A stretch of 58,794 nucleotides of DNA, taken from assembly GCA_028877275.1 (NCBI GenBank), contig JAPPFP010000019.1:1-58794 (forward strand). Reading direction: 5' to 3'. The notes beneath the pieces are model-generated. The model was not told the origin of the DNA. It was given only the letters and a program-made list of their open reading frames with translations, and did not search any database. This DNA comes from Acidobacteriota bacterium. GTDB lineage: Bacteria > Acidobacteriota > Thermoanaerobaculia > Multivoradales > Multivoraceae. This document shows positions 1-7,863 of the stretch, piece after piece; positions within the stretch are counted from its first letter, which is position 1, and each line of letters begins with the position of its first letter. The translations under genes were made by a program, and so were the position numbers.

Positions 1-267
1 GGGCGGCCGAGGGCGGCGGCCTCGTGGCGGTGGCGGCGGCCGCGGGCCGCGTCGCGACTAGGCGGTAGGCCGTCCGCGGCGGCGGCCTGAGGCGTCGGCG
101 GCCGCGTGGTTGCTTGGGGCTGTTGGACCCGCCGTCCGGGGACCGGACGGCTGGACGGCTTAGGCCAACGACGTAGCGCCTGGTGTACTGGCCGCCGGGC
201 GGACTGGTCGGCGTCGGACCGCGGCGATGCCGATGCTCTTGTCGGCCGGCCGACTCGGGCGTTGGGG
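1..267. other. Window edge, no confident gene
   Basis: This stretch is extremely G+C-rich and no gene can be supported. The first 68 bases on the + strand read as an Ala/Gly/Val-rich peptide ending ...GRVATRR before a TAG at 66-68. This could be the C-terminus of a gene that starts outside the window and converges on larC, but nothing identifies it. The remaining bases contain a perfect hairpin at 132-150 and several copies of the words gccgtcc and ggacggc. Confidence 0.3.
132..150. repeat. Perfect 8-bp hairpin
   Basis: CCGTCCGG at 132-139 pairs with CCGGACGG at 143-150 around a 3-nt loop. There is no T-run, so it is not a typical intrinsic terminator. The flanking sequence shares ggacggcgggtcc (as reverse complement) with the outer end of the repeat at 39350-39545, so it may be a degenerate fragment of that family. 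Confidence 0.4.
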
Positions 268-1482
268 TCAGTGCGCGGCGCGGAGGGCGGCTCGGTAGAT
301 GTCGCGGAATGGGACTCCCTGTTCGCTGGCGATTCGGCGGACGTCTTCGTACTCGGGGGCCGCGCCGAGGGATCGGCCTGAGATCGTGGCTTGCTTGAGT
401 CGCACTTCGCCGAAGGGGGTCAGAACAGTAGAGATCGAGCGTTCCGCTTCCAGGCGGTCGACTACGGTGCGGCGGCAGCCCAGGGAGCCGGTTTCGAGGA
501 GGAGACGCTCGGCGAGTTCTGAGGAGTGTTCTGGGCGACAGATGACCGTGATCGCTACACCCGGTCGGGACTTTTTCATCTGTACGGCGGTCGTGAAGAC
601 GTCGAGGGCGCCGGCTTCCAGAAGGGACTCTACGGCATAGCCGATCGCCTCTCCCGTTGCGTCGTCTACCTGGCACTCGAGGACCGCGACTTGACGCCAC
701 GGTCCGGCACCGGAGGCGAGGGGCGTCGTCCGCTGGAGCCGCAGTGCGTTGGGGCGATCGGCCAGCTCCCGGCTGCCGAGCCCGACCCCGTAGTTCTCGA
801 TTCGCCGCGGAGCGGCTGTCGCGGAGGGCTCGAACTCGTCGACGAACTCCCGCACGATGACGGCGCCGGTGGGTGTCGTGAGTTCGCCGGAGGCCCCGCC
901 GGAGGTGATCGGAATGCCCTCCAGCAGCAGCGCCGTCGCGGGTGCCGGGACCGGCATCACGCCGTGGCGCGTCGAGACGGTGCCGCTTCCCACAACGACG
1001 GTCGACGACGACACCCGGGCCGGGCCGAAGTGCTCGAGCGCGACCGCGGCTCCCACCAGGTCGACGATCGAATCGTCGGCGCCGACCTCGTGGAAGTGGA
1101 CCTCCTCAAGGCCGACGCCGTGGACCTGAGCTTCCGCCTCCCCCAGCCGCCGGAACAGGGCCGAGGCGCGCTCGACCACACCGGCGCTGAGACCGCTTTC
1201 CTCGATCATGCTCTGGATCGTCGATAGCCGCCGATGCGAAGCACCCTCGCTGCCTGCCCCCTCGACTGGCCGCCCATCTCGAAACACGGAGAACCGGACC
1301 CCCGCCAGACCGCCCCGCTTCGCCCGCTCCATCCGTAACTCGACCCCATCCAGACCCAGCCGTTCCACCATCTCTTCGAGCAGCGTCAGCGGCAAACCCA
1401 CGTCCAGACAAGCCCCAAGGAACATGTCCCCCGAGATCCCACTCGCGCAATCCAGATGCAGGTGAACAGGCCCGTCCGCCAT
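268..1482 (-). CDS. larC: Nickel pincer cofactor biosynthesis protein LarC
   Basis: LarC inserts nickel into the pyridinium-thioacid precursor of the nickel-pincer nucleotide cofactor used by lactate racemase and related enzymes. The N-terminus HLDCASGISGDMFLGA is the LarC/DUF111 signature, and a conserved HFHEVGADDSIVDL stretch follows near residue 130. In some lactobacilli larC is split and rejoined by a programmed frameshift. Here both halves lie in one continuous frame of about 404 residues, the normal full length. The ATG at 1482 puts the signature next to the N-terminus; an ATG at 1503 is also possible. No larB or larE is visible, so the rest of the pathway must lie elsewhere. Confidence 0.9.
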   Translation of the reverse strand: MADGPVHLHLDCASGISGDMFLGACLDVGLPLTLLEEMVERLGLDGVELRMERAKRGGLAGVRFSVFRDGRPVEGAGSEGASHRRLSTIQSMIEESGLSAGVVERASALFRRLGEAEAQVHGVGLEEVHFHEVGADDSIVDLVGAAVALEHFGPARVSSSTVVVGSGTVSTRHGVMPVPAPATALLLEGIPITSGGASGELTTPTGAVIVREFVDEFEPSATAAPRRIENYGVGLGSRELADRPNALRLQRTTPLASGAGPWRQVAVLECQVDDATGEAIGYAVESLLEAGALDVFTTAVQMKKSRPGVAITVICRPEHSSELAERLLLETGSLGCRRTVVDRLEAERSISTVLTPFGEVRLKQATISGRSLGAAPEYEDVRRIASEQGVPFRDIYRAALRAAH

Positions 1483-1587
1483 GAGAGGCACCCTAGCAAT
1501 CATGGCTCCCGGCGCAGCCGACACAACGGGCGATGACGTCCAGCCCGGCTGGGACCCTCCCCCGCGGCCCCAGCCGGGCGGATGCGT

Positions 1588-2307
1588 CTACAGCAGCCGG
1601 CGCTCGCGCAGGGAGACCCAGCGGCGGCCGCCGGCGAGGACGAGGTGGTCGACGAGGTCGATGCCGACGGCGGCGGCGGCGCGGCTGAGGCGGCGGGTGA
1701 AGGCGATGTCCTCGGGGCTGGGCTCGGGATCGCCGCTGGGATGGTTGTGGAAGACGACGACCGCCGTCGCGCCCAGGCGGAGCGCTTCCTTGAGCACCGC
1801 CCGGGGTTCTACGGAGGTGCGGTCGAGGCCGCCGACGAAGTGCTCACGCTCGGAGATGATGCGACCGCGGACGTCCACGTAGATCGCCCCCATCGCTTCC
1901 TGGTCGAGCCGGGCATAGCGCAGATTGAGGTAGCGGGCGACCGCGGCGACGTTGCCGAGGGGTCTCCGCTCCGGCAATTGAGCCCGGGCAAGCCGACGAG
2001 CCAGCTCCACCGCCGCCAGCACGGTGGCCGCCTTGGCGTCCCCCAACCCCTTCCGTCGCAGCGATGGCAGATCGTGCTCGACCAGGAGGGCGAGCGCCGG
2101 TAGTCCGCCAAGCCCCCTCCCCTCGTCGTAGAGCAGGTCACGGGCCAGGTCAACCACGGAACATCCGCGATGGCCGGTGCGCAGGAGGATGGCGATCAGT
2201 TCAGAGTCGCTCAGAACCCCGGCGCCGTGGGCGAGCAGGCGTTCCCGGGGACGCTCCTCGGATGGGACTTCCCGGAGCGTGGTGCTCGGCCTGTCGTTTC
2301 CGCGCAT
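1588..2307 (-). CDS. radC: RadC family JAB/MPN protein
   Basis: RadC-family proteins pair an N-terminal helix-hairpin-helix-like region with a C-terminal JAB1/MPN metalloprotease-like domain. Their role is unsettled: the old DNA-repair assignment has been questioned. Visible here are the N-terminal RPRERLLAHGAGVLSDSELI block and the metal-binding block HNHPSGDPEPSPEDI followed by DHLV, a complete JAMM-type motif set. The ATG at 2307 is preferred over an upstream GTG at 2325 because a strong ribosome binding site (ggaggat) lies just before it. Length is 239 residues, close to the family norm of about 225-230. It is divergent from the agmatinase gene. Confidence 0.92.
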   Translation of the reverse strand: MRGNDRPSTTLREVPSEERPRERLLAHGAGVLSDSELIAILLRTGHRGCSVVDLARDLLYDEGRGLGGLPALALLVEHDLPSLRRKGLGDAKAATVLAAVELARRLARAQLPERRPLGNVAAVARYLNLRYARLDQEAMGAIYVDVRGRIISEREHFVGGLDRTSVEPRAVLKEALRLGATAVVVFHNHPSGDPEPSPEDIAFTRRLSRAAAAVGIDLVDHLVLAGGRRWVSLRERRLL

Positions 2308-2396
2308 CGATCCTCCTGCCGACACTGACGGAAGCGCCTCCCGGGAGTTCGCGCGAGGCGGCCGGTAGCACCACGGACTGCTAGCGTGCCGCGGCC

Positions 2397-3299
2397 ATGA
2401 GCGGATCCGACCTGCCCAGGTTTCTGAGACTCGACGTGCCAGCCCGGGAACCCGCCGTCGCGGTGCTTCCCGTTCCCTATGAGCGGACGACCTCGTGGAG
2501 GCGCGGCACCGAGAACGGACCGGATGCGCTCCTTGTGGCCTCGCACTACGTCGAGCTCTACGACGAGGAACTCGACGCCGAGCCGTGTCAGATCGGCATC
2601 GAGACGCTGCCGCCGGTGGACGTGAACGGCAGCGACGAGTCCGTGCTGCAGCGCATCAGCGCCGCGGCCGAGGCCACGCTTCGGGACGGACGCTTCCTGG
2701 CGGCGATCGGCGGGGAACACACGGTGACGCCGGCGCTGGTGCGCGGCGCGCTGGACGCCGCCGAGCGGGCTCTGGGAGTCGTCCAGTTCGACGCCCACGC
2801 GGACCTCCGCCAGACCTATGGCGGCACTGCCTGGAACCATGCCTGCGCCATGAGCCGCGTGCTGGATCTCGGTTTACCGACGCTGGCCGTCGGCATCCGT
2901 TCGCTGACCCGACCGGAAGCCGACCGGATAGCAAACGAGGCCCTCCCGATCATCTGGGCGGAGCAGCTTGACGCCCTTCCCCTGCCGGAACTCGAAACCC
3001 TGTTCGAGGGGCTGCTGGCTTCTCTTCCCGACACGGTCTACCTGACCTTCGACCTCGACTTCTTCGATCCGTCCGTGCTGCCGGCGACGGGAACGCCCGA
3101 GCCGGGGGGCGGCACCTGGTATCAGGCACTGGCGCTATTGCGGCGTTTGTTCGAGCGCAAGCGGGTGGTCGCGATGGACGTCGTCGAACTGGCGCCGATC
3201 CCGGACAATCCCGCCAGCGACTTCACCGCCGCCAAGCTGCTCCACAAGTGCATCGGCTACCGCTTCCGCAGCCAACTGGCCGGCATGGCCGACACCTGA
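2397..3299 (+). CDS. speB: Agmatinase / ureohydrolase family
   Basis: The ureohydrolase fold hydrolyses a guanidino group to urea; agmatine to putrescine is the commonest assignment for this subgroup. All the binuclear manganese ligands are visible: GGEH, the DAHAD block and the DLDFFD block. The active-site region QTYGGTAWNHACAM has the agmatinase-like spacing. The protein is 300 residues, full length for the family. It lies divergent from radC and ends 7 bases before the convergent transporter gene. Arginase, formimidoylglutamase or guanidinobutyrase activity cannot be excluded from sequence alone. Confidence 0.85.
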   Translation: MSGSDLPRFLRLDVPAREPAVAVLPVPYERTTSWRRGTENGPDALLVASHYVELYDEELDAEPCQIGIETLPPVDVNGSDESVLQRISAAAEATLRDGRFLAAIGGEHTVTPALVRGALDAAERALGVVQFDAHADLRQTYGGTAWNHACAMSRVLDLGLPTLAVGIRSLTRPEADRIANEALPIIWAEQLDALPLPELETLFEGLLASLPDTVYLTFDLDFFDPSVLPATGTPEPGGGTWYQALALLRRLFERKRVVAMDVVELAPIPDNPASDFTAAKLLHKCIGYRFRSQLAGMADT

Positions 3300-3306
3300 G
3301 TTCCCG

Positions 3307-4827
3307 TCAGACGCCGATCAGGCCGCCGGCGACGTAGACCCAGAACACGATCAGCACCAGGCCGATCACGTTCAGCCACACACCGGCCCGGAGCATCTGC
3401 GGGATCGTGATCTCACCGGAGCCGAAGACGATCGCGTTCGGTGGCGTCGCCACCGGCATCATGAAGGCACAACTCGCAGCCAGGGTGGCCGGAACGATCA
3501 GCAGCAGGGGATCGACGTCGATGACGGCGGCGGTCGCCGCCAGGATCGGCAGAAACGTGACCGTCGTGGCCGTGTTGCTCGTCACCTCCGTGAGCAGGAT
3601 GAGGAGCCCGGCCGCGCCCAGCACCAGGATCAGCACCGGCGTGCCCTCAAGCACCTGAAGCAGGCCGCCAATGAAGCTGTCTACACCGGTTGCCCGGATG
3701 GAAGCGGCCAGGCTCAGACCACCCCCGAAGAGCAGGAGGATGCCCCAGGGCGCTTCGAGCGCCTTCTTCCAGCTCAGCAGAAAGACGCCGCGGCGCAGGT
3801 CGACCGGCGCCGCGAACAGGCACAGGGCAGCCGCGATCGCGATCCCCGAGTCCGTAAGTCCCGCGAACGGCGCGACGCCGCCGATCTCAACGCGCGCCAG
3901 CCAGGTTCCCGTCGTCCACAGGGCGGCGGTCGTGGCAAAGATGGCCAGCACTCCCTTCTCCGGTCCCGACATCGGCCCCATCTTCCGCAGTTCGCTGCGG
4001 ATGAGCTCCGCTCCGCCAGGCACCTCACGGATGCGCAGAGGGAAGGCGACCCGCGTCAGCACGATCCAGGCCAGGGGCAGGAACAGCGCACTCAGGCCGA
4101 AGCCGAACGGCAACCATTGCGCGAACGTGATCTCCCGGCCGTAGTTGTCGCTCACAAAGGCCATCATCTCCAGATTCGGAGGGGTGCCGATCTTCGTCGC
4201 GACGCCGCCGATCGAGGCGCCGTAGGCCGTCCCCAGCAGCAGGCAGAGAGCAAACGGGAAGGTCTGCCCGGGGGGCGGCGCCTCCTCGCCCAGGCGCCGC
4301 CTCACGAGGGCGATGACCGAGAGGGCGATGGGCAGCATCATGACTGTCGTCGCCGTGTTCGAGATCCACATGCTGAGGGCGGCGCTCGCGGTCATGAAGC
4401 CGAGCACGACGCGGCGGGGGTGCGTACCCACGAGCAGGATGATGCGGAGCGCCAGCCGCCGGTGCAGTCCCCAGGTCTGCATGGCCAGGGCGATCATGAA
4501 GCCGCCCATGAAGAGGTAGATGTTCGGGTGGGCGTAGGGTGCCGCGACCTCCCGGACGCCGAGTTCGCCGCCCGTCAGGAGCGGCATCGCCGCCAGTGGA
4601 ATGAGCGCCGTGGCCGGCACGGGCAGCGCCTCGGTGAGCCAGAGCGTTGCCATCAGGACACCGACCGCGGCCACGGCCCTGCCGGCGGCCGAGAGACCCG
4701 AGACGACCTCGCCGTCGGCGCCCACGACGGCTTCAGGAATCGCGAAGTAGACGAGCGCCGCGAGAAGGGGCGCTCCGATCAGCCCGGCGACGGCAAGCGG
4801 ACCGACGCCACGGTCCTTCTCAGTCAC
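3307..4827 (-). CDS. SLC13/DASS family sodium:anion symporter
   Basis: A 506-residue integral membrane protein of the divalent anion:sodium symporter family, which imports dicarboxylates, citrate, sulfate or phosphate with sodium. Both diagnostic SNT motifs are present, SNTATTVMMLPI in the first half and SNTATTVTFLPIL in the second, each in a re-entrant hairpin context. The hydrophobic pattern fits about eleven membrane segments. The substrate cannot be read from sequence; the family's carboxylate branch is the default guess. It lies 17 bases downstream of the AGCS gene on the same strand, so co-transcription with that second sodium-coupled transporter is plausible. Confidence 0.88.
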   Translation of the reverse strand: MTEKDRGVGPLAVAGLIGAPLLAALVYFAIPEAVVGADGEVVSGLSAAGRAVAAVGVLMATLWLTEALPVPATALIPLAAMPLLTGGELGVREVAAPYAHPNIYLFMGGFMIALAMQTWGLHRRLALRIILLVGTHPRRVVLGFMTASAALSMWISNTATTVMMLPIALSVIALVRRRLGEEAPPPGQTFPFALCLLLGTAYGASIGGVATKIGTPPNLEMMAFVSDNYGREITFAQWLPFGFGLSALFLPLAWIVLTRVAFPLRIREVPGGAELIRSELRKMGPMSGPEKGVLAIFATTAALWTTGTWLARVEIGGVAPFAGLTDSGIAIAAALCLFAAPVDLRRGVFLLSWKKALEAPWGILLLFGGGLSLAASIRATGVDSFIGGLLQVLEGTPVLILVLGAAGLLILLTEVTSNTATTVTFLPILAATAAVIDVDPLLLIVPATLAASCAFMMPVATPPNAIVFGSGEITIPQMLRAGVWLNVIGLVLIVFWVYVAGGLIGV

Positions 4828-4844
4828 TTCGGCCCGTTCCGGAC

Positions 4845-6548
4845 CTATCCGGAGCGGCCGCCCTTACCGAGGTGGCGGCGGAAGTAGGACCTGGTCAGGC
4901 CGGTGACCACACCCGAGAGGAGAAGCAGCGAGATGAGGTTGGGGAAGGACATCAGGCCAAGAGCGACGTCGCCGAAGGTCCACACGGTGGTCAGCGGCAG
5001 CAGGCAGCCCATGAAGAAGAAGCCGACGTAGATCCAGCGGTACACCGGAATCGCCCTCGCACCGAAGAGGTACTCGGTCGAACGGTCGCCGTAGTACGAC
5101 CAGGAAATCGCCGTCGACACCGCGAACAGCAGCACCGAGAGGGTGACGATCAGGTCGCCGCGACTGCCCGGAAGACCGAGGCTGAACGCTCGGGCCGTCA
5201 GGGGCGCACCGTTCAGCAGGGCACCACCCTCGATTCTCGGCTCGGCCCCGTCGGTGCTCAGGGAGCCGTCGGCGCCCAGCTCCAGCCTGCCGCTCCAGGC
5301 GGACCCGTCGTCGTCCACCAGGTGCGCGTCGACGATCGTCGCGTGGAGGAACACGAACGAGCCACTGGCGGTTCCGTCGACGACGTCGAGCGCGCCGCCG
5401 CCCAGGCCGGCGCGCTCCTCCCGCGCCGCCAGCAACTCGGAGTCGTCGTCCAGCACCAGGTGAATGCCCTCGACTTCGTCGAGACCGAAGCTCTGGGGTG
5501 CCGCGTCGCGCCAGGCGTCCGTCGTCACGATCACCAGGCCGGTCATCGTGCAGATGACCAGGGTGTCGATGAAGGGTTCCAGCGAGGCCACCAGACCCTC
5601 ACGCACGGGTTCGTCGGTCTTGGCGGTGGCGTGTGCGATCGGCGCGCTGCCCTGTCCGGCCTCGTTGCTGAACAGACCGCGCCGGATGCCCCACATCATC
5701 GTCATCAGGAAGGAACCCGCGGCGCCGCCGACCATCGACGTCGGCCGGAACGCCTGCTCCACGATCAGGGCGAAGCTCGCCGGCACGCTGTCGATGTTCG
5801 CCAGCAGGATGAAGAGGGCTCCGCCAACGTAGATCACGGCCATGCCGGGCGCGAGGATCGAGGTGACCCTCCCGATGCGGCGGATGCCGCCGATGATCAC
5901 GACGGCGACCAGGGAGGCGAAGACAAGGCCACTCCAGACCGGCGCCAGGCCGAACTGGGACTCGAGCTGATCGGCCATCGTGTTCGCCTGGTTCATGTTG
6001 CCGGTACCGAACGAGCAGATGACGGCCAGGCCCGCGAACAGCATGGCCATCCACTTCCACTGCCCCCCCAGGCCCTTCTCGATGTAGTACATCGGACCGC
6101 CCGAGACCGAGCCGTCCCGGTGCACGCGCCGGTAAGCCACGGCCAGCGTGCACTCGGCGAACTTGAGCGCCATGCCGAAGAACGCCGTCACCCACATCCA
6201 GAAGAGGGCCCCGGGACCTCCCATGCGAATCGCGATCGCGACTCCGGCGATGTTGCCGATACCAACGGTCGCCGAGAGGGCCGTCGTCAAGGCCTGAAAG
6301 TGAACCAGATCGCCGTCGTCGTCCGGGTCGTTGTACTTGCCAGCCAGAATGGCCCAGGCGTGCCGGAAGCCCCGCAACTGGATCAGACCCAGCCGAACGG
6401 TCACGAACAGGCCCGTTCCCAGCAGCACGAGGGCAAGAAGGGGCGCCTGCGGCGGCGTGTTCCAGACCACGCCCTCCAGCCAGCCGGCCACCGGCCCGAG
6501 CAGCCCGTTTACTCCATCGGCAATCGAACCGAACACCTCCTCGGGCAT
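4845..6548 (-). CDS. AGCS family sodium:amino-acid symporter with internal insertion
   Basis: This belongs to the alanine/glycine:cation symporter family. The conserved core is clear: VGIGNIAGVAIAIRMGGPG, then the FGMALKFAE segment, the NEAGQGSAPIAHA loop, and ISWSYYGDRSTEYLFG near the end. At 567 residues it is about 100 longer than typical members. The extra length lies between the FIDTLVICTMTGLVIV helix and the next membrane helix, roughly residues 350-440. It is hydrophilic, Asp/Gly-rich and looks like beta strands rather than membrane. The gene sits 15 bases downstream of thrC and 17 upstream of the DASS transporter, suggesting one operon for amino-acid handling. Confidence 0.9.
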   Translation of the reverse strand: MPEEVFGSIADGVNGLLGPVAGWLEGVVWNTPPQAPLLALVLLGTGLFVTVRLGLIQLRGFRHAWAILAGKYNDPDDDGDLVHFQALTTALSATVGIGNIAGVAIAIRMGGPGALFWMWVTAFFGMALKFAECTLAVAYRRVHRDGSVSGGPMYYIEKGLGGQWKWMAMLFAGLAVICSFGTGNMNQANTMADQLESQFGLAPVWSGLVFASLVAVVIIGGIRRIGRVTSILAPGMAVIYVGGALFILLANIDSVPASFALIVEQAFRPTSMVGGAAGSFLMTMMWGIRRGLFSNEAGQGSAPIAHATAKTDEPVREGLVASLEPFIDTLVICTMTGLVIVTTDAWRDAAPQSFGLDEVEGIHLVLDDDSELLAAREERAGLGGGALDVVDGTASGSFVFLHATIVDAHLVDDDGSAWSGRLELGADGSLSTDGAEPRIEGGALLNGAPLTARAFSLGLPGSRGDLIVTLSVLLFAVSTAISWSYYGDRSTEYLFGARAIPVYRWIYVGFFFMGCLLPLTTVWTFGDVALGLMSFPNLISLLLLSGVVTGLTRSYFRRHLGKGGRSG

Positions 6549-6563
6549 CGCGCCAAAGCCTCC

Positions 6564-7727
6564 CTACACGTAGTTGGCCGGATGGCCGGTCGCGAAGACC
6601 AGCACGGATTCGCCGCGACGGATCGTACCGGAGTCCCTGAGCCCAACGACCGCGGCCATGGCCGCCGCGGTTTCGGGACCGATCAGGAGTCCTTCCTCCG
6701 CCGCCATCCTTTGCATCGTCTCCTCCACCTGATCCTCCTGGACGGCCACAGCCGTTCCCCCGCTCTCGCGGACCGCGCGCAGGACGAGGAAATCGCCGAT
6801 TGCCCGCGGTACGCGCAGGCCCCAGACGCGCGTTTCCGGCGCATCCCAGGGCTCGGCCTGCTCGCTGCCGTCCCGGAAAGCCCGCACGATGGGAGCGCAG
6901 CCGGCCATCTGCACGACCGCGAACTTCGCGGGCGGGCCGCTCAGCAGGCCCAGCCTGCGGAGTTCGGCGAACGCCTTCGCCATACCGACGATTCCGGTGC
7001 CGCCGCCGGTCGGATAGACGATCCAATCCGGCAGCCGCCAGCCGAACTGTTCGGCGACCTCGAAACCCATCGTCTTCTTTCCCTCGACGCGGTACGGCTC
7101 GCGCAGGGTCGACAGATCCCAGAGTCCGCCGCCGCGCTCCTGCAGCGCGGCGCCAGCGTCGACCAGGGTACCGCCCGATTCGACAACCTCCGCGCCGAAC
7201 GCACGACAACGTTCAGCAACGGTCGCCGGAGTATCTTCCGGCAGCGCGACGCGGCAGGGCAGCCCGGCCGCGGCGGCGTAAGCGGCGGCCGAAACGCCCG
7301 CGTTGCCAGCGCTCGGAAGCTGGACCCCGGGGGCGCCGAGTTCGCGCGCCCGGTTGACGGCCAGGGAGAGTCCCCGGTCCTTGAACGAACCCGTCGGATT
7401 CCCCGCCTCGTTCTTGACGAAGACGCTGACGCCGTCGGGACCCGCGCGTTGGAGCCGCACGACGGGAGTGCCGCCTTCGCCCAGATCGACCCGAGCGTGG
7501 AAACGGGACACGGGCAGCAACTCGCGGTACCGCCACAAGGTCCACGGTCGGTGACGAAGGCTACGGGCGAGCGATTCGCCCCGCCGCCGATCCAGTTCGT
7601 AGCTCACTAGCCACGGTTTGCCGGCGGGCGACAGGAAGCCCGGCTCATCCAGAGGCGCCTCGAGCCCGGTAGCGGAACAAACGAGGCCCTGGCCCCAGTG
7701 CTCCCTGCTTTCACCGCCTAGCTTCAT
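6564..7727 (-). CDS. thrC: Threonine synthase
   Basis: This PLP-dependent enzyme converts O-phosphohomoserine to threonine. The PLP lysine lies in NPTGSFKDRGLSLAV, and the phosphate-binding SAGNAGVSAAAYAAAA block and a GGGTGIVGM loop follow in order. The N-terminus has a short CSATGLEAPLDEPG segment like the cysteine-containing start of the plant/archaeal-type threonine synthases. Length is 387 residues, normal for that short subgroup. It heads a likely three-gene minus-strand operon with the AGCS and DASS transporters and is divergent from the pseudokinase gene. A related PLP fold-II activity is possible but less likely. Confidence 0.87.
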   Translation of the reverse strand: MKLGGESREHWGQGLVCSATGLEAPLDEPGFLSPAGKPWLVSYELDRRRGESLARSLRHRPWTLWRYRELLPVSRFHARVDLGEGGTPVVRLQRAGPDGVSVFVKNEAGNPTGSFKDRGLSLAVNRARELGAPGVQLPSAGNAGVSAAAYAAAAGLPCRVALPEDTPATVAERCRAFGAEVVESGGTLVDAGAALQERGGGLWDLSTLREPYRVEGKKTMGFEVAEQFGWRLPDWIVYPTGGGTGIVGMAKAFAELRRLGLLSGPPAKFAVVQMAGCAPIVRAFRDGSEQAEPWDAPETRVWGLRVPRAIGDFLVLRAVRESGGTAVAVQEDQVEETMQRMAAEEGLLIGPETAAAMAAVVGLRDSGTIRRGESVLVFATGHPANYV

Positions 7728-7821
7728 CTTCGCTCCCGCCGCGCCGACCCTAGCAGCGCTCCCGCGCGCTGTCGTTCAGCCGGCACAAGCCACTGAAACA
7801 CAACAACTTACGGGGAAAATG

Positions 7822-7830
7822 TGCTATCCT
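7822..7830 (+). promoter_or_regulatory. Possible extended -10 element upstream of the pseudokinase gene
   Basis: TGCTATCCT reads as an extended -10 (TGn plus TATCCT). It lies in a locally A+T-richer patch 33 bases before the ATG at 7864. No convincing -35 is visible at the usual spacing, so this is a weak call. Confidence 0.25.
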
Positions 7831-7863
7831 TGCGTCCTCGCATCAACTTCTTGGCATTCGCGC

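Noticed and set aside
4647..7610. A 987-codon open frame on the + strand
   Set aside because: It is antisense to thrC, the AGCS and the DASS genes, all with clear family motifs; its translation is Arg/Gly/His-rich and lacks any domain. A high-G+C artefact.
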